From the NCBI RefSeq assembly GCF_035917975.1, contig NZ_CP109130.1:7502001-7566000 (forward strand): DNA of 64,000 nucleotides, written 5' to 3'. A model generated the notes under the pieces. That model was not told where the DNA came from. It was given only the letters and a program-made list of their open reading frames with translations, and searched no databases. The position numbers were made by a program, and so were the translations under genes. Positions 50,476 through 59,570 of this stretch are shown here, one piece after another. The first letter of the stretch is position 1, and every line of letters begins with the position of its first letter. Origin of the DNA: Streptosporangium sp. NBC_01756 (GTDB lineage: Bacteria > Actinomycetota > Actinomycetes > Streptosporangiales > Streptosporangiaceae).

Positions 50476-50490
50476 CCCGGACCGCGGAAG

Positions 50491-50526
50491 GCGGCGCCCC
50501 GGCCGGTCGGCCGGGGCGCCGCTTTT
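50491..50526. terminator. Rho-independent terminator after the exporter
   Basis: A perfect 14-bp stem (GCGGCGCCCCGGCC, 50491-50504, with 50509-50522), GGTC loop, followed by TTTT. It separates the exporter from the convergent FAD oxidase. Confidence 0.92.
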
Positions 50527-50571
50527 CGTACAGGCTCCGGCCGATGACGGGATCCGCGGGCACCCTGGGCG

Positions 50572-51954
50572 TCACCACAGCGCCGTGGCGTTCGGAGCGA
50601 TGTCCCCGCGGAACAGTCCGTCCGGGTCGACCCGGGTGCGGACGAGGTCGGCCCGGCGGACCGCGAGAGCGTCCAGGTGCCGCTGCGGCTGCGCGAAGCT
50701 CTCCACGAACGAGGGAACGGTCCACCCGGTGTCCCACGGCCGCAGGGCCGCGCGGACCTTCGCCTGGTGCTCCCCGAGCGCTCGTGCGGTCGGGGCGTCG
50801 ACCGGGACGCCCGAACCCGCGTAGCAGTAGGGCGCGTCGAGGTGGTCGAGTGCCCCGCCGTCCGGGCTGGGCTCCGCGAACGCCCCGCCGAGGTGCCGCA
50901 GACCGGCGACGATCAGCGGTGATCCGGAACCGGGACCGAGCAGTTTCAGGAACTCCGCGACCCCGTCCCCGTCCAGGTCGGACAGGAGCATGTGGTCGCC
51001 GGCGAACGGGACCGGGTCCGTCGGATCCATGTGGACCTCCAGGGCCCCGGACAGCGACGTGACGGCCCAGGTGTTCATCACCGGGTCGGCTACGGCCAGC
51101 AGCGGCTCCAGCAACCGGTCCGTCATGCGCCGCGCGGCCGCCGGGTCACCGGTGGCCGGAACGAGAACGGCTCCGTCGACGGCCAGCGTCGAGCCGACAA
51201 GGGCCGGGGGTACGTCCGGCAGCGGCGGGATGTTCATCAGTCGCAGGGAGGTGGTCACCTCACGGGGCGCGTCGCGTGTCCACTCCAGCCAGCGCGTCAG
51301 CAGGGGTTCGGCGTGCTCTGCCGTCCAGTAGGTGGTACCGGTGACGACGCCGGCGGCCGCGAACAGCTCGACCTCGACGGCCGTCACGATGCCGAAGCCG
51401 CCACCCCCGCCGCGCAGGGCCCAGAACAGGTCGGGATCGTGGGTCGCGTCCACCCGCCGCAGCTCCCCGTCGGCTGTCACCAGCTCGATCGCCCGGACGC
51501 TGTTCACCGCCAGCCCCAGCTGCCTGCCGTACGGGCTCAGCCCGCCGCCGAGGAGAAAGCCGACGGCTCCCACGGTGGGGGAGGAGCCATGGGGTACGGC
51601 AAGGCCGTGCGGCGCGGCGGCCTCCACCACCGCGCCCCAGCGCGTGCCGGAGGGGATCCGGGCCAGGTGGCGGGAGGCGTCGATCTCGACGTCGCCCGCC
51701 AACTCGGCCCTGATCAGCAGCGAGCCCTCCATCGGGCCTGTCGCGGCCGCGGCGTGGCCCGTGCTGTGGACGCGCACGGGCAGCCCCTCGGCGCGGGCAT
51801 GGCCCAGCGCGGCGCGGATCTGGTCGAGGGTCGTGGCCGTCACCGCGGCAGCCGGCCGAGCCGGCGCGGCGAGATTGAAAACCTGCGTCGCTGCTTCGTA
51901 GGCCGCCTCGCCCGGCAGTGAGACGGTCGTTCCAAGTCCATCGAACGTGGTCAT
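50572..51954 (-). CDS. FAD-binding oxidoreductase (VAO/PCMH type)
   Basis: The 460-residue protein has VRVHSTGHAAAATGPMEGSLL with the flavin-linking His. The second-link position is Ser (VPHGSSPTVGAVGFLLGGGLSPYGRQLG). LRGGGGGFGIVTAVEVELFA follows, and the C-terminus VRTRVDPDGLFRGDIAPN lacks a long BBE tail. It is a distant relative of the other two FAD oxidases here. No operator copy was found upstream, so it may not be part of the regulon, although it sits inside the cluster. Its substrate is unknown. The start is ATG 51954. Confidence 0.86.
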   Translation of the reverse strand: MTTFDGLGTTVSLPGEAAYEAATQVFNLAAPARPAAAVTATTLDQIRAALGHARAEGLPVRVHSTGHAAAATGPMEGSLLIRAELAGDVEIDASRHLARIPSGTRWGAVVEAAAPHGLAVPHGSSPTVGAVGFLLGGGLSPYGRQLGLAVNSVRAIELVTADGELRRVDATHDPDLFWALRGGGGGFGIVTAVEVELFAAAGVVTGTTYWTAEHAEPLLTRWLEWTRDAPREVTTSLRLMNIPPLPDVPPALVGSTLAVDGAVLVPATGDPAAARRMTDRLLEPLLAVADPVMNTWAVTSLSGALEVHMDPTDPVPFAGDHMLLSDLDGDGVAEFLKLLGPGSGSPLIVAGLRHLGGAFAEPSPDGGALDHLDAPYCYAGSGVPVDAPTARALGEHQAKVRAALRPWDTGWTVPSFVESFAQPQRHLDALAVRRADLVRTRVDPDGLFRGDIAPNATALW

Positions 51955-52125
51955 GGGCGCATCATCGCACCGCCGCGGATCGTGAATCTTCTTCTCGCTT
52001 GCCTGATCAGGAAGGCCGCGGCGGCCCTGTTGCGGCTCGCTGAACCACTTCGCCGGTGCTGCTCCCCGAGGTCACCCAGGCGGCACGACGCGCCGCTGGA
52101 GACCGTCCGTGGGTAGGCGGGTAGA

Positions 52126-52168
52126 TCTCCTCGGCGCTGCGGTCGTCACGACCGCAACGCCGAGGAGA
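52126..52168. terminator. Large hairpin downstream of the minus-strand core operon
   Basis: A 43-nt hairpin with an outer stem TCTCCTCGGCG/CGCCGAGGAGA and an inner stem TGCGGTCGT/ACGACCGCA, broken by one C/A mismatch. It lies about 180 bp beyond the flavin reductase stop and between two minus-strand genes, so it probably ends the PKSE operon transcript. Confidence 0.7.
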
Positions 52169-52199
52169 CCCGTGACACATGCCCACGCGGGGGAGACGA

Positions 52200-52325
52200 C
52201 CCGGTGCCACCGGTGACGTGCGCCGGCGTGCACCGGCGTGCGTACCCGGTGCCACCGGTGACGCTCATCGGTGTGCACGGCCCTGGGTACCCGGTGCCAC
52301 CGGTGACGCTCATCGGTGTGCACGG
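52200..52325. repeat. Three 45-bp direct repeats after the flavin reductase gene
   Basis: Units start at 52200, 52245 and 52290. Units 2 and 3 are identical over their first 36 bp; unit 1 is more divergent. Each opens CCCGGTGCCACCGGTGACG, which contains small palindromes. The period of 45 keeps frame (a 15-residue peptide repeat could be read), but no credible gene covers it. Confidence 0.85.
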
Positions 52326-52349
52326 GTACCTTGATGCCGGTCCGCGCGG

Positions 52350-52928
52350 CTACGCCGGTTCCGCCGGATTCCCCGGCGTCGCGAGCCGGTGGTAGGCACC
52401 GGAGAAGAACAGCAGCGCGGCCCGGTCGGTTCCCCGGCTCGACGTCAGCACCTCGCCGAGGAAGATCGAATGGTCGCCGCCGTGATAGACCTCGGTCAGC
52501 CCGCACTCCACCCAGGCCAGCGACCCGACCAGCAGCGGCGCACCCGTCTGCGGGCCCGGCACCCAGTCGACCCCGTCGAACTGGGCCATGCCCTGCGGCC
52601 GGGTCCGGTCGGCGAAGTATTTGGCCAGGTGCTGCTGGTCGGCCGCGAGGAGGGACACGCCGAAACTGCGCGTGGACAGGATCGCCTCGTGGATGCGCGC
52701 CGGCCGGGCCACACAGCACAGCGCCAGCGGCGGATCCAGCGACACCGAGCAGAACGCGTTGGCCGTCATGCCGTGCCCGCGCTCGCCACCGGTGGTCAGC
52801 ACGGTCACGCCGGTGGCGAGTTTCGACAGCACCTCGCGCAGCGACGCCGAGACCATCTCGTCCCCTGGTCCGCTCGTAGACTCCGCCTGGTCCCGCCGCA
52901 GCGGGGCCAACAGCTGTTCCCCCGACAT
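52350..52928 (-). CDS. Flavin reductase (SgcE6-like, HpaC family)
   Basis: The 192-residue split-barrel protein has LREVLSKLATGVTVLTTGGERGHGMTANAFCSVSLDPPLALCCVARPARIHEAI, then FGVSLLAADQQHLAKYFAD and the terminal AALLFFSGAYHRL. These are the standard flavin:NAD(P)H reductase motifs. It would supply FADH2 to the HpaB-type hydroxylase at 17140 and perhaps to the two acyl-CoA-dehydrogenase-type monooxygenases; in C-1027 the equivalent reductase (SgcE6) does this. It starts 1 bp after the thioesterase stop, so it is translated with the core PKS genes. Confidence 0.92.
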   Translation of the reverse strand: MSGEQLLAPLRRDQAESTSGPGDEMVSASLREVLSKLATGVTVLTTGGERGHGMTANAFCSVSLDPPLALCCVARPARIHEAILSTRSFGVSLLAADQQHLAKYFADRTRPQGMAQFDGVDWVPGPQTGAPLLVGSLAWVECGLTEVYHGGDHSIFLGEVLTSSRGTDRAALLFFSGAYHRLATPGNPAEPA

Positions 52929-52929
52929 G

Positions 52930-53415
52930 TCACTCTCCAGCCACCGTCGACGCCGTCGTCCCCGCGGACACCCGCCGGGCGAACTGCGTGCCGTGGTACG
53001 GGGCCAGCGCCTCGCGCAGTTCGGCCGGCACCCGCTCGGGGACCGTCTCGTTGTTCGGCCCGCGCATGCACGCGATCCGCTGCTTGCCCCGGGCCACCAG
53101 GTTCTCCAGGCCGTCCTTGAGCCACACGTAGTCGAAGCTGAACTCGATCTGGGTCTGGGTCAGCTCCTCCAGGCGCATGCGCACCGACAGCTCGTCGAAC
53201 GCGGTGATCTCGGCGAAGAAATCGCACTCGGCCTTGAGCGTGAACAGCTTCAGATCGCTGTGCATGATCTCGGCGAGCACACTGGGCACCTTCTCCTTGA
53301 GGAACTTCTCCCGGCAGTGGCCCTGCCAGCGCAGGTAGTTGACGTAGTACACGTTGCCGACGAAGTTGGTCTCCTCGAAGCCAACGCTGTGGCGGAACTC
53401 GTAGTAGTTGCTCAT
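52930..53415 (-). CDS. tebC: Enediyne thioesterase (TEBC/E10 type, hotdog fold)
   Basis: The 161-residue single hotdog-domain protein has YYEFRHSVGFEETNFVGNVYYVNYLRWQGHCREKFLKE, the signature of the enediyne E10 thioesterases. The catalytic acid/Arg region is around NVYYVNYLRWQGHCRE, and ECDFFAEITAFDELSVRMRL follows. It releases the polyene or beta-keto chain from the PKSE carrier, giving the shared heptaene-type intermediate in vitro. The exact in vivo product is still debated in the field. It overlaps the PKSE stop (ATGA), the classic enediyne arrangement. Confidence 0.96.
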   Translation of the reverse strand: MSNYYEFRHSVGFEETNFVGNVYYVNYLRWQGHCREKFLKEKVPSVLAEIMHSDLKLFTLKAECDFFAEITAFDELSVRMRLEELTQTQIEFSFDYVWLKDGLENLVARGKQRIACMRGPNNETVPERVPAELREALAPYHGTQFARRVSAGTTASTVAGE

Positions 53416-56400
53416 CTTGCGTCGGTTTCCTCTCCCGCCAGCACCGCGAACACTACTGAATCAGCCTGGTGGCTCAATGTGGTTACCCAGGTGGCCACTT
53501 TCACGTCACCGGCGGACAGCTCCACCCAGCCGTCCGAGTGGAGCCGGTCCACGACCAGCGTCCGTGTCGTGACCCCGGCCTTGCGCAGGCACTCCAGCGC
53601 GGTCCACATCCGGGTGCCGGCCACGTCGGCGTTCTCACCGGACTCGGCCATCACCAGGTCGCGGACGCGCCGCAGCCCGTCGCCGAGCAGTCCGGCCCAG
53701 TCCTCCTCCGTACGGTGCACCACCGTCTCCACGTCGCAGCCGAGCCGGCCCGACCCGGTCACCACCAGGCTCACCCCGGCGCCGTGGGACGCCGAGATCG
53801 CGGCGCCGTCCAGCTCCGGCTTGCCGTCCGGCCGGTGCCGCACCGTCACCGGGCCGCCGAGGGCGCGGCCGGCGGCGAGCTCGGTCTGCGCCTGCCGGTC
53901 GGCCTGCGCGCCCGGCCGTACCGGCTCGGGGTCCGGCTCGACGATCACGGCGCGACTGCCGCCGAGCACCCGCTCCAGCGTCCGCTCCAGGTAGCCGCTG
54001 AGCATCGCGGGCACCCACGGGCCGGAGCCGTCCTTCTTCCGCACCGCTCGCAGTGTCAGGCCCTGCCAGCGTTCGACCACCCGGCCGGACGGGTCGAGCA
54101 CGTCGATGTCGTAGACGTAGCTGTCACCGTCCTGCGACCGCTCCCGAGCGTCCAGGATCACGAACTCGGCGTGCTGGTCGGCGGGGGTCGCCAGGTACAG
54201 CTTCTCCACACCCTGCGGCAGCAGGGTCGCGTGCGGAACGCAGCACTGGATGGCGTGCATCACCGCGTCCCGCGTGCCCGGGTCGGCCAGCACCTGGTCC
54301 TGCGGCAGGTAGGCGGCGAACCACGGCGCCGGTGCGGCGGTGGACAGTTCGGCCACCGCGTGCCGGGCGCTCGCCCTCCGGTAGCCGAGCAGGCGCTGGA
54401 ACCGCTTGCCCTGGAACAGCACCCCGCCGTAGAGCTCGGTGATCGGGTCGCCCGGCACGATCGGCAGCCGGGTGGCCTCCCGCGAGGGGCCCTCGTCGGG
54501 CAGGGACGGCTGCGGCAGCCGTAGTGTGGCCCGGAAGTGGTCGGCGCTGAACCCGGTGTCCTCGGCGCGAATGGCCACCGCCACCGTCTCGGCGTCGCGG
54601 ACCAGTGCCGCCAGCCGGACCGTCGTCGGGCTGCCGGGGCGGACCACGATCGGCCGCAGGAATTCGACGTCCTGCAGGAGCGGGGAGCCGGTCCGGCCGA
54701 GTACGGCCGTCGCGACCTGAGCCATCGCCTCCATGCCGACCACCGCGGGGAACAGCAGGTCGCCGTCCAGCAGGTGGTCGGACAGGTAGGGGTCGCTGCC
54801 GGCGGACAGCTCCACCTCGGTGATCAGCTCGACGTCCGGGTAGTGCACCACCACCCGGTCGACGAACCGGGTCAGCGGCAGCTCCTGGCTCGTGTTCAGG
54901 GGCAGCGTCGGCAGGCCGCCCATCCGGCCGCTGACCACCAGCACCGGCCCGGCCGACGGGTCGGCGAGCACCTGGCGCAGCACGCTCAGCCCGTTCTCCA
55001 CGGAGATCGGGGTGATGCCGGCGCGTACCAGCGACTCGACCACGCCCAGCCTGTCGCCCATCCCGGCGCCCGACCAGACGGACCACTCCAATGCCAGCGC
55101 CCGCGCCCGCGGGTGCGCGCGCTGGAAGTCGACGGTCAGCTCGGTCATCCAGTCGTTGGCGGTCGAGTAGTGTGCCTCGCCACGCAACCCCGCCCTGCCG
55201 ATGACGCTGCCGAACGTCACCAGCAGCTTGATCTTGTCCTGGTCGACCGCGTCGAGAACCGTGCGCAGGCCGGTGATCTTGGGGGCCGCCGTCTGGGCGA
55301 ACACCTCCTCGGTCAGGTTGGTGAGCGCGGCCGGCTCGTTGCGGCCGGCCCCGTGCAGCACCGCGGTGATCGGGCCGAGGGTGGCCTCGAACCGCGCCAC
55401 GGCCGCGGCGACCTGCTCGGCGTCGGTGACGTCGGCGCACTCGTACCGGTAGACCACACCGGCCGCGTCCATCCTGGCCAGGTTGGCCGACAGTTCCTCG
55501 TCCTGCGCCGGGTCGGCCCGGCTGATCAGCGCGAGCTTGGCCGCCGAGTCCTTGGCCATGGCCAGCGCGCACTCGGCGGTGATGCCCTTGCCGCCGCCGG
55601 TGACCAGCAGCACGTCCGAGCCGTCCAGCGGGGTGCCGGTCTGCGGCTCGGCGGGCGGTTGCAGCACGCGCATCACCGGCACCGTCCGCTGCCCGCCGGC
55701 GTCGTAGCGGACCTCGCTGAACGCCGTGGTGGCGGCGGCCTCGGTGATCACCCGTCGTACCGCCTCGTCCACCGCGGCCGCGGACGACGGGGCGAGGTCC
55801 GGCAGGGTGACGATCGTGGTCGGCACGCCCGACGCCTCCAGGAACACGGTCCTGGCCAGGCCGGACGCCCCGAGCCTGTGTTGCACCACGACGAACCGGG
55901 TGCCGGCGGGCGCGACGACGGCCGTCTTGCCCGCCTTCAGGAACAGCTCGACGTGCTCCTCGCCGTCGTCCGGCAGGCACAGCAGCACGCCGTCGCCGAT
56001 GCCGGCCTCGGCCAGCGCGACCTGCAGCCGATCGGCGAGCGGGTGGCCGGCCGGTGCGAACACCTGCCAGTGGCCGACCGGGCCGGTGCCGACGTCCACT
56101 CTCGGCGCGCCGGCCGGCACGTAGTCGACGGAGAAAGGCCGCACCCACTGCGCCACACCGGCCACTTCGACGGTGCCGCCGCTGCTCCCGCCGCCGTCCC
56201 TCGCGGTATCGGCCAACTCGTCGATCACCTGGGCGAGCTCGCCGAGCGTCACGGTGGCGAAGTTGGTCGTCGCCTCCAGCGTGGGCAGGCCGAACTGACG
56301 GGTGACGTCGTTGACGATCTGCCCGACGGTGATCGAGCTCAGGTGCAGGTCGTCGAGCGGGTGGGTGCTCGCGGTCACGGTCTCCAGCGGCAGCTCCACG

Positions 56401-59267
56401 CGGTCGGCGGCGAGCTTGCGCAGCAGGTCGAGCGTGGACGGGCCGTCGTCGGCGGAGGCACCGGCCTCGGCCGGCTCGGCGGAGGTGCCGGACGCGTCGG
56501 CGGCCGTGTCCTCGCCGGGTCCGGTCAACCCGACGGCGAGGTCAGGAGCGGCCTCGCACGGGCTGGCCAGGAAGCTGAATCCGCCCTCCAGCGGCAGCGG
56601 ACGCAGCACCCGGTCGGCGAACAGCGCCTCGGTGTCCAGTGCGGCCCCCAGCGCGTACGCGGCGCCGAGGAGGGACAGCAAGGGGCTCAGCGACTGGCTG
56701 TCGGTGTCGAGGGACAGCACCGGCGTGTCCGGCGCGATTTCGTGCAGCAGGCCCGCGAGCACCCGGCCGGGCCCCACCTCGACGGCGAGGTCGGCGCCGG
56801 CGGCCGCCCTGGCGGCCGCCTCGTGGAAGCGGACCGGGAACAGCACCTGGTCGCGCAGCAGTACCCGCAGGTCGGTGGTCGGGTCGAGCACGTCACCGGT
56901 CACCGTGGACACCATCGAGCGGGTAGGCCGGGCGAAGGTGAACGCGGCCAGCCGCGCGGTCAGCGCCTCGGCCGCGGGCTTGACCAGCGGCGAGTGGAAG
57001 GCGTGCGAGACGTTGATCCTGGTCGCGGTCACACCGACGGCTCTGGCCCGCTCGCACACGCGGTCCACGGCGCCGGCGTCGCCGGAGATGACCGTCTGCT
57101 GCGGTCCGTTGTACCCGGCGATCACCACCGGGTCGTCCTCGAACAGCTGCTCGGCCCGATCCGGTGTGGTGGCGAGGCCGGCCATCGCGCCGCCGCCCTG
57201 GCTGGCGTTCGCCATGACCTGGCCGCGCGCCTTGGCCAGCCGCAGCGCATCCTTGCCGTCCAGGGCACCGGCCCAGGCCAGCGCGGTCAGCTCGCCGAGG
57301 CTGTGTCCGACCGCGACGTCAGCGTCGATGCCCAGCGTGGTCAGCACGCGCAGGGCCGCGACGGAACCGGCGACGATGCGCGGCTGGGCCACCTCGGTGG
57401 CCACCTGGTCGCCACCGGTGGACACCCCGGCCTCTTCGAACACGGCCTCCGCCGCGGCGAACCGGCGGCGGATCGCGCCGACGGCGCCACGCCCGGAACC
57501 CTGGCCGGGGAACAGGTAGGCGATCTTCGGGGCGGTCAGCCGATGGTCGAGGAACACCCCGTCCGCGGTGAACAGGCTCTGCTCTCCCGCGTCGAGCGCC
57601 GCGAGCAGCCGGTCGAGCTTGCGGGCGGCGTCTTCGGGGCTGGTGGCCACGACCGCGGCCCGCACCCGCCCGCCGGACTGCTGCCCGGCCAGCGCACCGG
57701 CCAGGTCGGCGAGTTCGGCGAACGACAGCGCCGGCACCAGCGTGACCAGTCCGGTGACCCGCTCGCGCAGTGCGGCGGCGTCGGCGGCGTCCAGCAGCAG
57801 CAACTCGGCGTCCTGCCGGCTGCCGACCAGTGCCGCCGCCTTCCCGGGCAGCTCGGTACGGCGGGCGGTCCCCGGTGCCTGCTCAAGCGCGATATGCGTG
57901 TTGATGCCGCCGAAGCCCATCGCCGACACGCCGGCCCTGATCGGCTGGTCCGCCGGCCAGAGCTCGGCCTTCCGCGGCACGTACAGGGCCGGGGACTCGC
58001 CGGTGAGCTTCGGGTGCGGCTCGTAGTGACCGGTGGCCGGCGGGATGACCTGGTGGTAGACCGACAGCGCCGCCTTGATCACCCCACCGACGCCCGCGGC
58101 CGCCTTGGTGTGGCCGAAGTTGCCCTTGACCGAGCTGACCGAGGCCGGGCGGGCGTCCGGATCGGCATCGCGCCGGGCCGAACCGAGCGCCTCAAGCTCG
58201 GTGGCGTCGCCGAGCGCGGTTCCGGTGCCGTGACCCTCGAAGTAACCGACGGTCTCCACACCGTACCCGGCCCGGGTGTAGGCGCGGCTGATGGCCAGCC
58301 GGTGGCCGGAGGCCTCCGGGCGGGTGATGCCGCCCTTGCCGTCGGAGGAGATGCCCCAGCCGGTGATCGACGCATAGATCCGCAGGTCGCGGGCGACGGC
58401 GTCCTCCTCGCGCATCAGCACGAGGACGCCGGCGCCCTCACCCGGCCAGAAGCCGTTGGAGTCCTTGTCGTAGATCTTCATCTCGCCGGTGGCCAGCGCC
58501 CCGGTCTTGGCGAAGCCGATCACCTCGAACGGGTCGATGGACAGGTCGACGCCGCCGGCGAGGCAGACGTCCAGATCCCCGTCGGCCAGCGCCTTGGCCG
58601 CGGTGGCGATCGAGAGCAGGGAGGAGGAGCAGGCGCCGTCGACGGTGTAGCCGCCGCCGCCGAAGTCGAAGTAGTTGCAGAGGCGGCCGGCGATGGTGTT
58701 GGCGAGGCCGCCGGCGAGCGTGTCCTCGTCGATGGGCGGGAACGGCGCCTTGTACACCGGTTCGAGGTCGCGGAGGAAGGCACTGGTTTCGTCGTCGTCC
58801 CAGCCCTTGGCGGCCAGTGCGGCGGCGAGGGTGCGCCGGACGTAGGGCCAGCGCAGCCGCATCAGGTTGGCGCGGGAGAACTCACCGGTCAGGCTGTTGC
58901 CGATGACCACGCCGGTGGCCTGGCGGGGCAGACCGGCCCCGTCCGGGAAGCCGGCGTCGGCCAGCGCCGCCGCGGCGACGTCCAGCGCCAGCCAGTGCGT
59001 GAGATCGGTTGACCGGTAGGTGCTGCCAGCGATCTTGTACTTGAGCCGGTCGAACTCGAAGTCGCGCAGCACGGCCGCCTTGTTGGCATAGAAGCGGTCC
59101 GGTGCGTTCGGGTCTGGAGAGTAGTAGTCCGCCTGGTTCATCCGCTGGTCGGGAAGTCTGCGGAACGCGCGGCGCCCAGCGAGGATGTTCTCCCAGAGAT
59201 CGTCGGTGCCGGCGGCGTCGGGGTAACGAAGTCCGATGCCGACGATCGCTATCTGAACGGTGCTCAA
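53412..59267 (-). CDS. pksE: Iterative type I enediyne polyketide synthase (PKSE)
   Basis: Taken from TTG 59267, the protein has 1951 residues and starts with VQIAIVGIGLRYPDAAGTDDLWENILAGRRAFRRLPDQRM, exactly as PKSEs do. A longer frame to 59405 would add 46 foreign residues. Domains: KS with Cys213 (DGACSSSLL), His346 (EGHGTG) and His386 (FGHTKAA). AT with Ser656 (GHSLGEL). ACP with likely attachment Ser978 in DDLHLSSITVGQ, the unusual PKSE carrier site. KR with VTGGGKGITAEC near 1223 and Tyr1367. DH with His1498 (DHLLDGDLLFP). A C-terminal integrated phosphopantetheinyl transferase with GCDVE (Asp1845) and WTALECLRKAG. All catalytic residues look intact. It builds the polyene precursor of the enediyne core. 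Confidence 0.97.
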   Translation of the reverse strand: MSTVQIAIVGIGLRYPDAAGTDDLWENILAGRRAFRRLPDQRMNQADYYSPDPNAPDRFYANKAAVLRDFEFDRLKYKIAGSTYRSTDLTHWLALDVAAAALADAGFPDGAGLPRQATGVVIGNSLTGEFSRANLMRLRWPYVRRTLAAALAAKGWDDDETSAFLRDLEPVYKAPFPPIDEDTLAGGLANTIAGRLCNYFDFGGGGYTVDGACSSSLLSIATAAKALADGDLDVCLAGGVDLSIDPFEVIGFAKTGALATGEMKIYDKDSNGFWPGEGAGVLVLMREEDAVARDLRIYASITGWGISSDGKGGITRPEASGHRLAISRAYTRAGYGVETVGYFEGHGTGTALGDATELEALGSARRDADPDARPASVSSVKGNFGHTKAAAGVGGVIKAALSVYHQVIPPATGHYEPHPKLTGESPALYVPRKAELWPADQPIRAGVSAMGFGGINTHIALEQAPGTARRTELPGKAAALVGSRQDAELLLLDAADAAALRERVTGLVTLVPALSFAELADLAGALAGQQSGGRVRAAVVATSPEDAARKLDRLLAALDAGEQSLFTADGVFLDHRLTAPKIAYLFPGQGSGRGAVGAIRRRFAAAEAVFEEAGVSTGGDQVATEVAQPRIVAGSVAALRVLTTLGIDADVAVGHSLGELTALAWAGALDGKDALRLAKARGQVMANASQGGGAMAGLATTPDRAEQLFEDDPVVIAGYNGPQQTVISGDAGAVDRVCERARAVGVTATRINVSHAFHSPLVKPAAEALTARLAAFTFARPTRSMVSTVTGDVLDPTTDLRVLLRDQVLFPVRFHEAAARAAAGADLAVEVGPGRVLAGLLHEIAPDTPVLSLDTDSQSLSPLLSLLGAAYALGAALDTEALFADRVLRPLPLEGGFSFLASPCEAAPDLAVGLTGPGEDTAADASGTSAEPAEAGASADDGPSTLDLLRKLAADRVELPLETVTASTHPLDDLHLSSITVGQIVNDVTRQFGLPTLEATTNFATVTLGELAQVIDELADTARDGGGSSGGTVEVAGVAQWVRPFSVDYVPAGAPRVDVGTGPVGHWQVFAPAGHPLADRLQVALAEAGIGDGVLLCLPDDGEEHVELFLKAGKTAVVAPAGTRFVVVQHRLGASGLARTVFLEASGVPTTIVTLPDLAPSSAAAVDEAVRRVITEAAATTAFSEVRYDAGGQRTVPVMRVLQPPAEPQTGTPLDGSDVLLVTGGGKGITAECALAMAKDSAAKLALISRADPAQDEELSANLARMDAAGVVYRYECADVTDAEQVAAAVARFEATLGPITAVLHGAGRNEPAALTNLTEEVFAQTAAPKITGLRTVLDAVDQDKIKLLVTFGSVIGRAGLRGEAHYSTANDWMTELTVDFQRAHPRARALALEWSVWSGAGMGDRLGVVESLVRAGITPISVENGLSVLRQVLADPSAGPVLVVSGRMGGLPTLPLNTSQELPLTRFVDRVVVHYPDVELITEVELSAGSDPYLSDHLLDGDLLFPAVVGMEAMAQVATAVLGRTGSPLLQDVEFLRPIVVRPGSPTTVRLAALVRDAETVAVAIRAEDTGFSADHFRATLRLPQPSLPDEGPSREATRLPIVPGDPITELYGGVLFQGKRFQRLLGYRRASARHAVAELSTAAPAPWFAAYLPQDQVLADPGTRDAVMHAIQCCVPHATLLPQGVEKLYLATPADQHAEFVILDARERSQDGDSYVYDIDVLDPSGRVVERWQGLTLRAVRKKDGSGPWVPAMLSGYLERTLERVLGGSRAVIVEPDPEPVRPGAQADRQAQTELAAGRALGGPVTVRHRPDGKPELDGAAISASHGAGVSLVVTGSGRLGCDVETVVHRTEEDWAGLLGDGLRRVRDLVMAESGENADVAGTRMWTALECLRKAGVTTRTLVVDRLHSDGWVELSAGDVKVATWVTTLSHQADSVVFAVLAGEETDAR

Positions 59268-59445
59268 GCCTGTACCGCCTTTTCTCGATGACCACCCGAC
59301 CCGAATCGGTGCGCCTATTACACCGGGCACATGCAGTGGCGAATCAGCCGAGTTCGGCGATAGTCCTTTACACGCTTTAGATTGCCCACGTAAAGAGTGC
59401 ACCACCGTTGCTGTTGATTTCTTCTCCCTAGGTGCTGTTCACTCG

Positions 59446-59460
59446 CTTCTCCGATATTGC
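59446..59460 (-). promoter_or_regulatory. Imperfect operator site toward PKSE (GCA-N5-GGAGAAG), minus strand
   Basis: Minus strand GCAATATCGGAGAAG has one mismatch (A for T), the same deviation as the site before the aminomutase. It is 178 bp from the PKSE TTG start in the 303-bp divergent region. Confidence 0.45.
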
Positions 59461-59500
59461 CTCATGTCCACAAATAATCATCAACCGGCGGTGCGACACC

Positions 59501-59515
59501 GCAGTAGCGAAGATG
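59501..59515 (+). promoter_or_regulatory. Cluster operator site (GCA-N5-GAAGATG)
   Basis: GCAGTAGCGAAGATG, followed by CGCC. It is 55 bp before the first DUF1702 gene and is the rightmost copy found. Confidence 0.65.
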
Positions 59516-59570
59516 CGCCGAGTCGATTACCAGGCCGACTCTGGCAATGCCCCCACCACTGGAGGAGTCG

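Noticed and set aside
52204..52395. 63-codon frame with 15-residue peptide repeats (YPVPPVTLIGVHG)
   Set aside because: The repeats come from 45-bp DNA repeats in a gap, with no ribosome site; treated as repeat DNA.
54537..59012. 1491-residue plus-strand frame opposite the PKSE
   Set aside because: Antisense shadow typical of GC-rich DNA; composition is Arg/Gly/His-rich with no domains, and the opposite strand is clearly PKSE.
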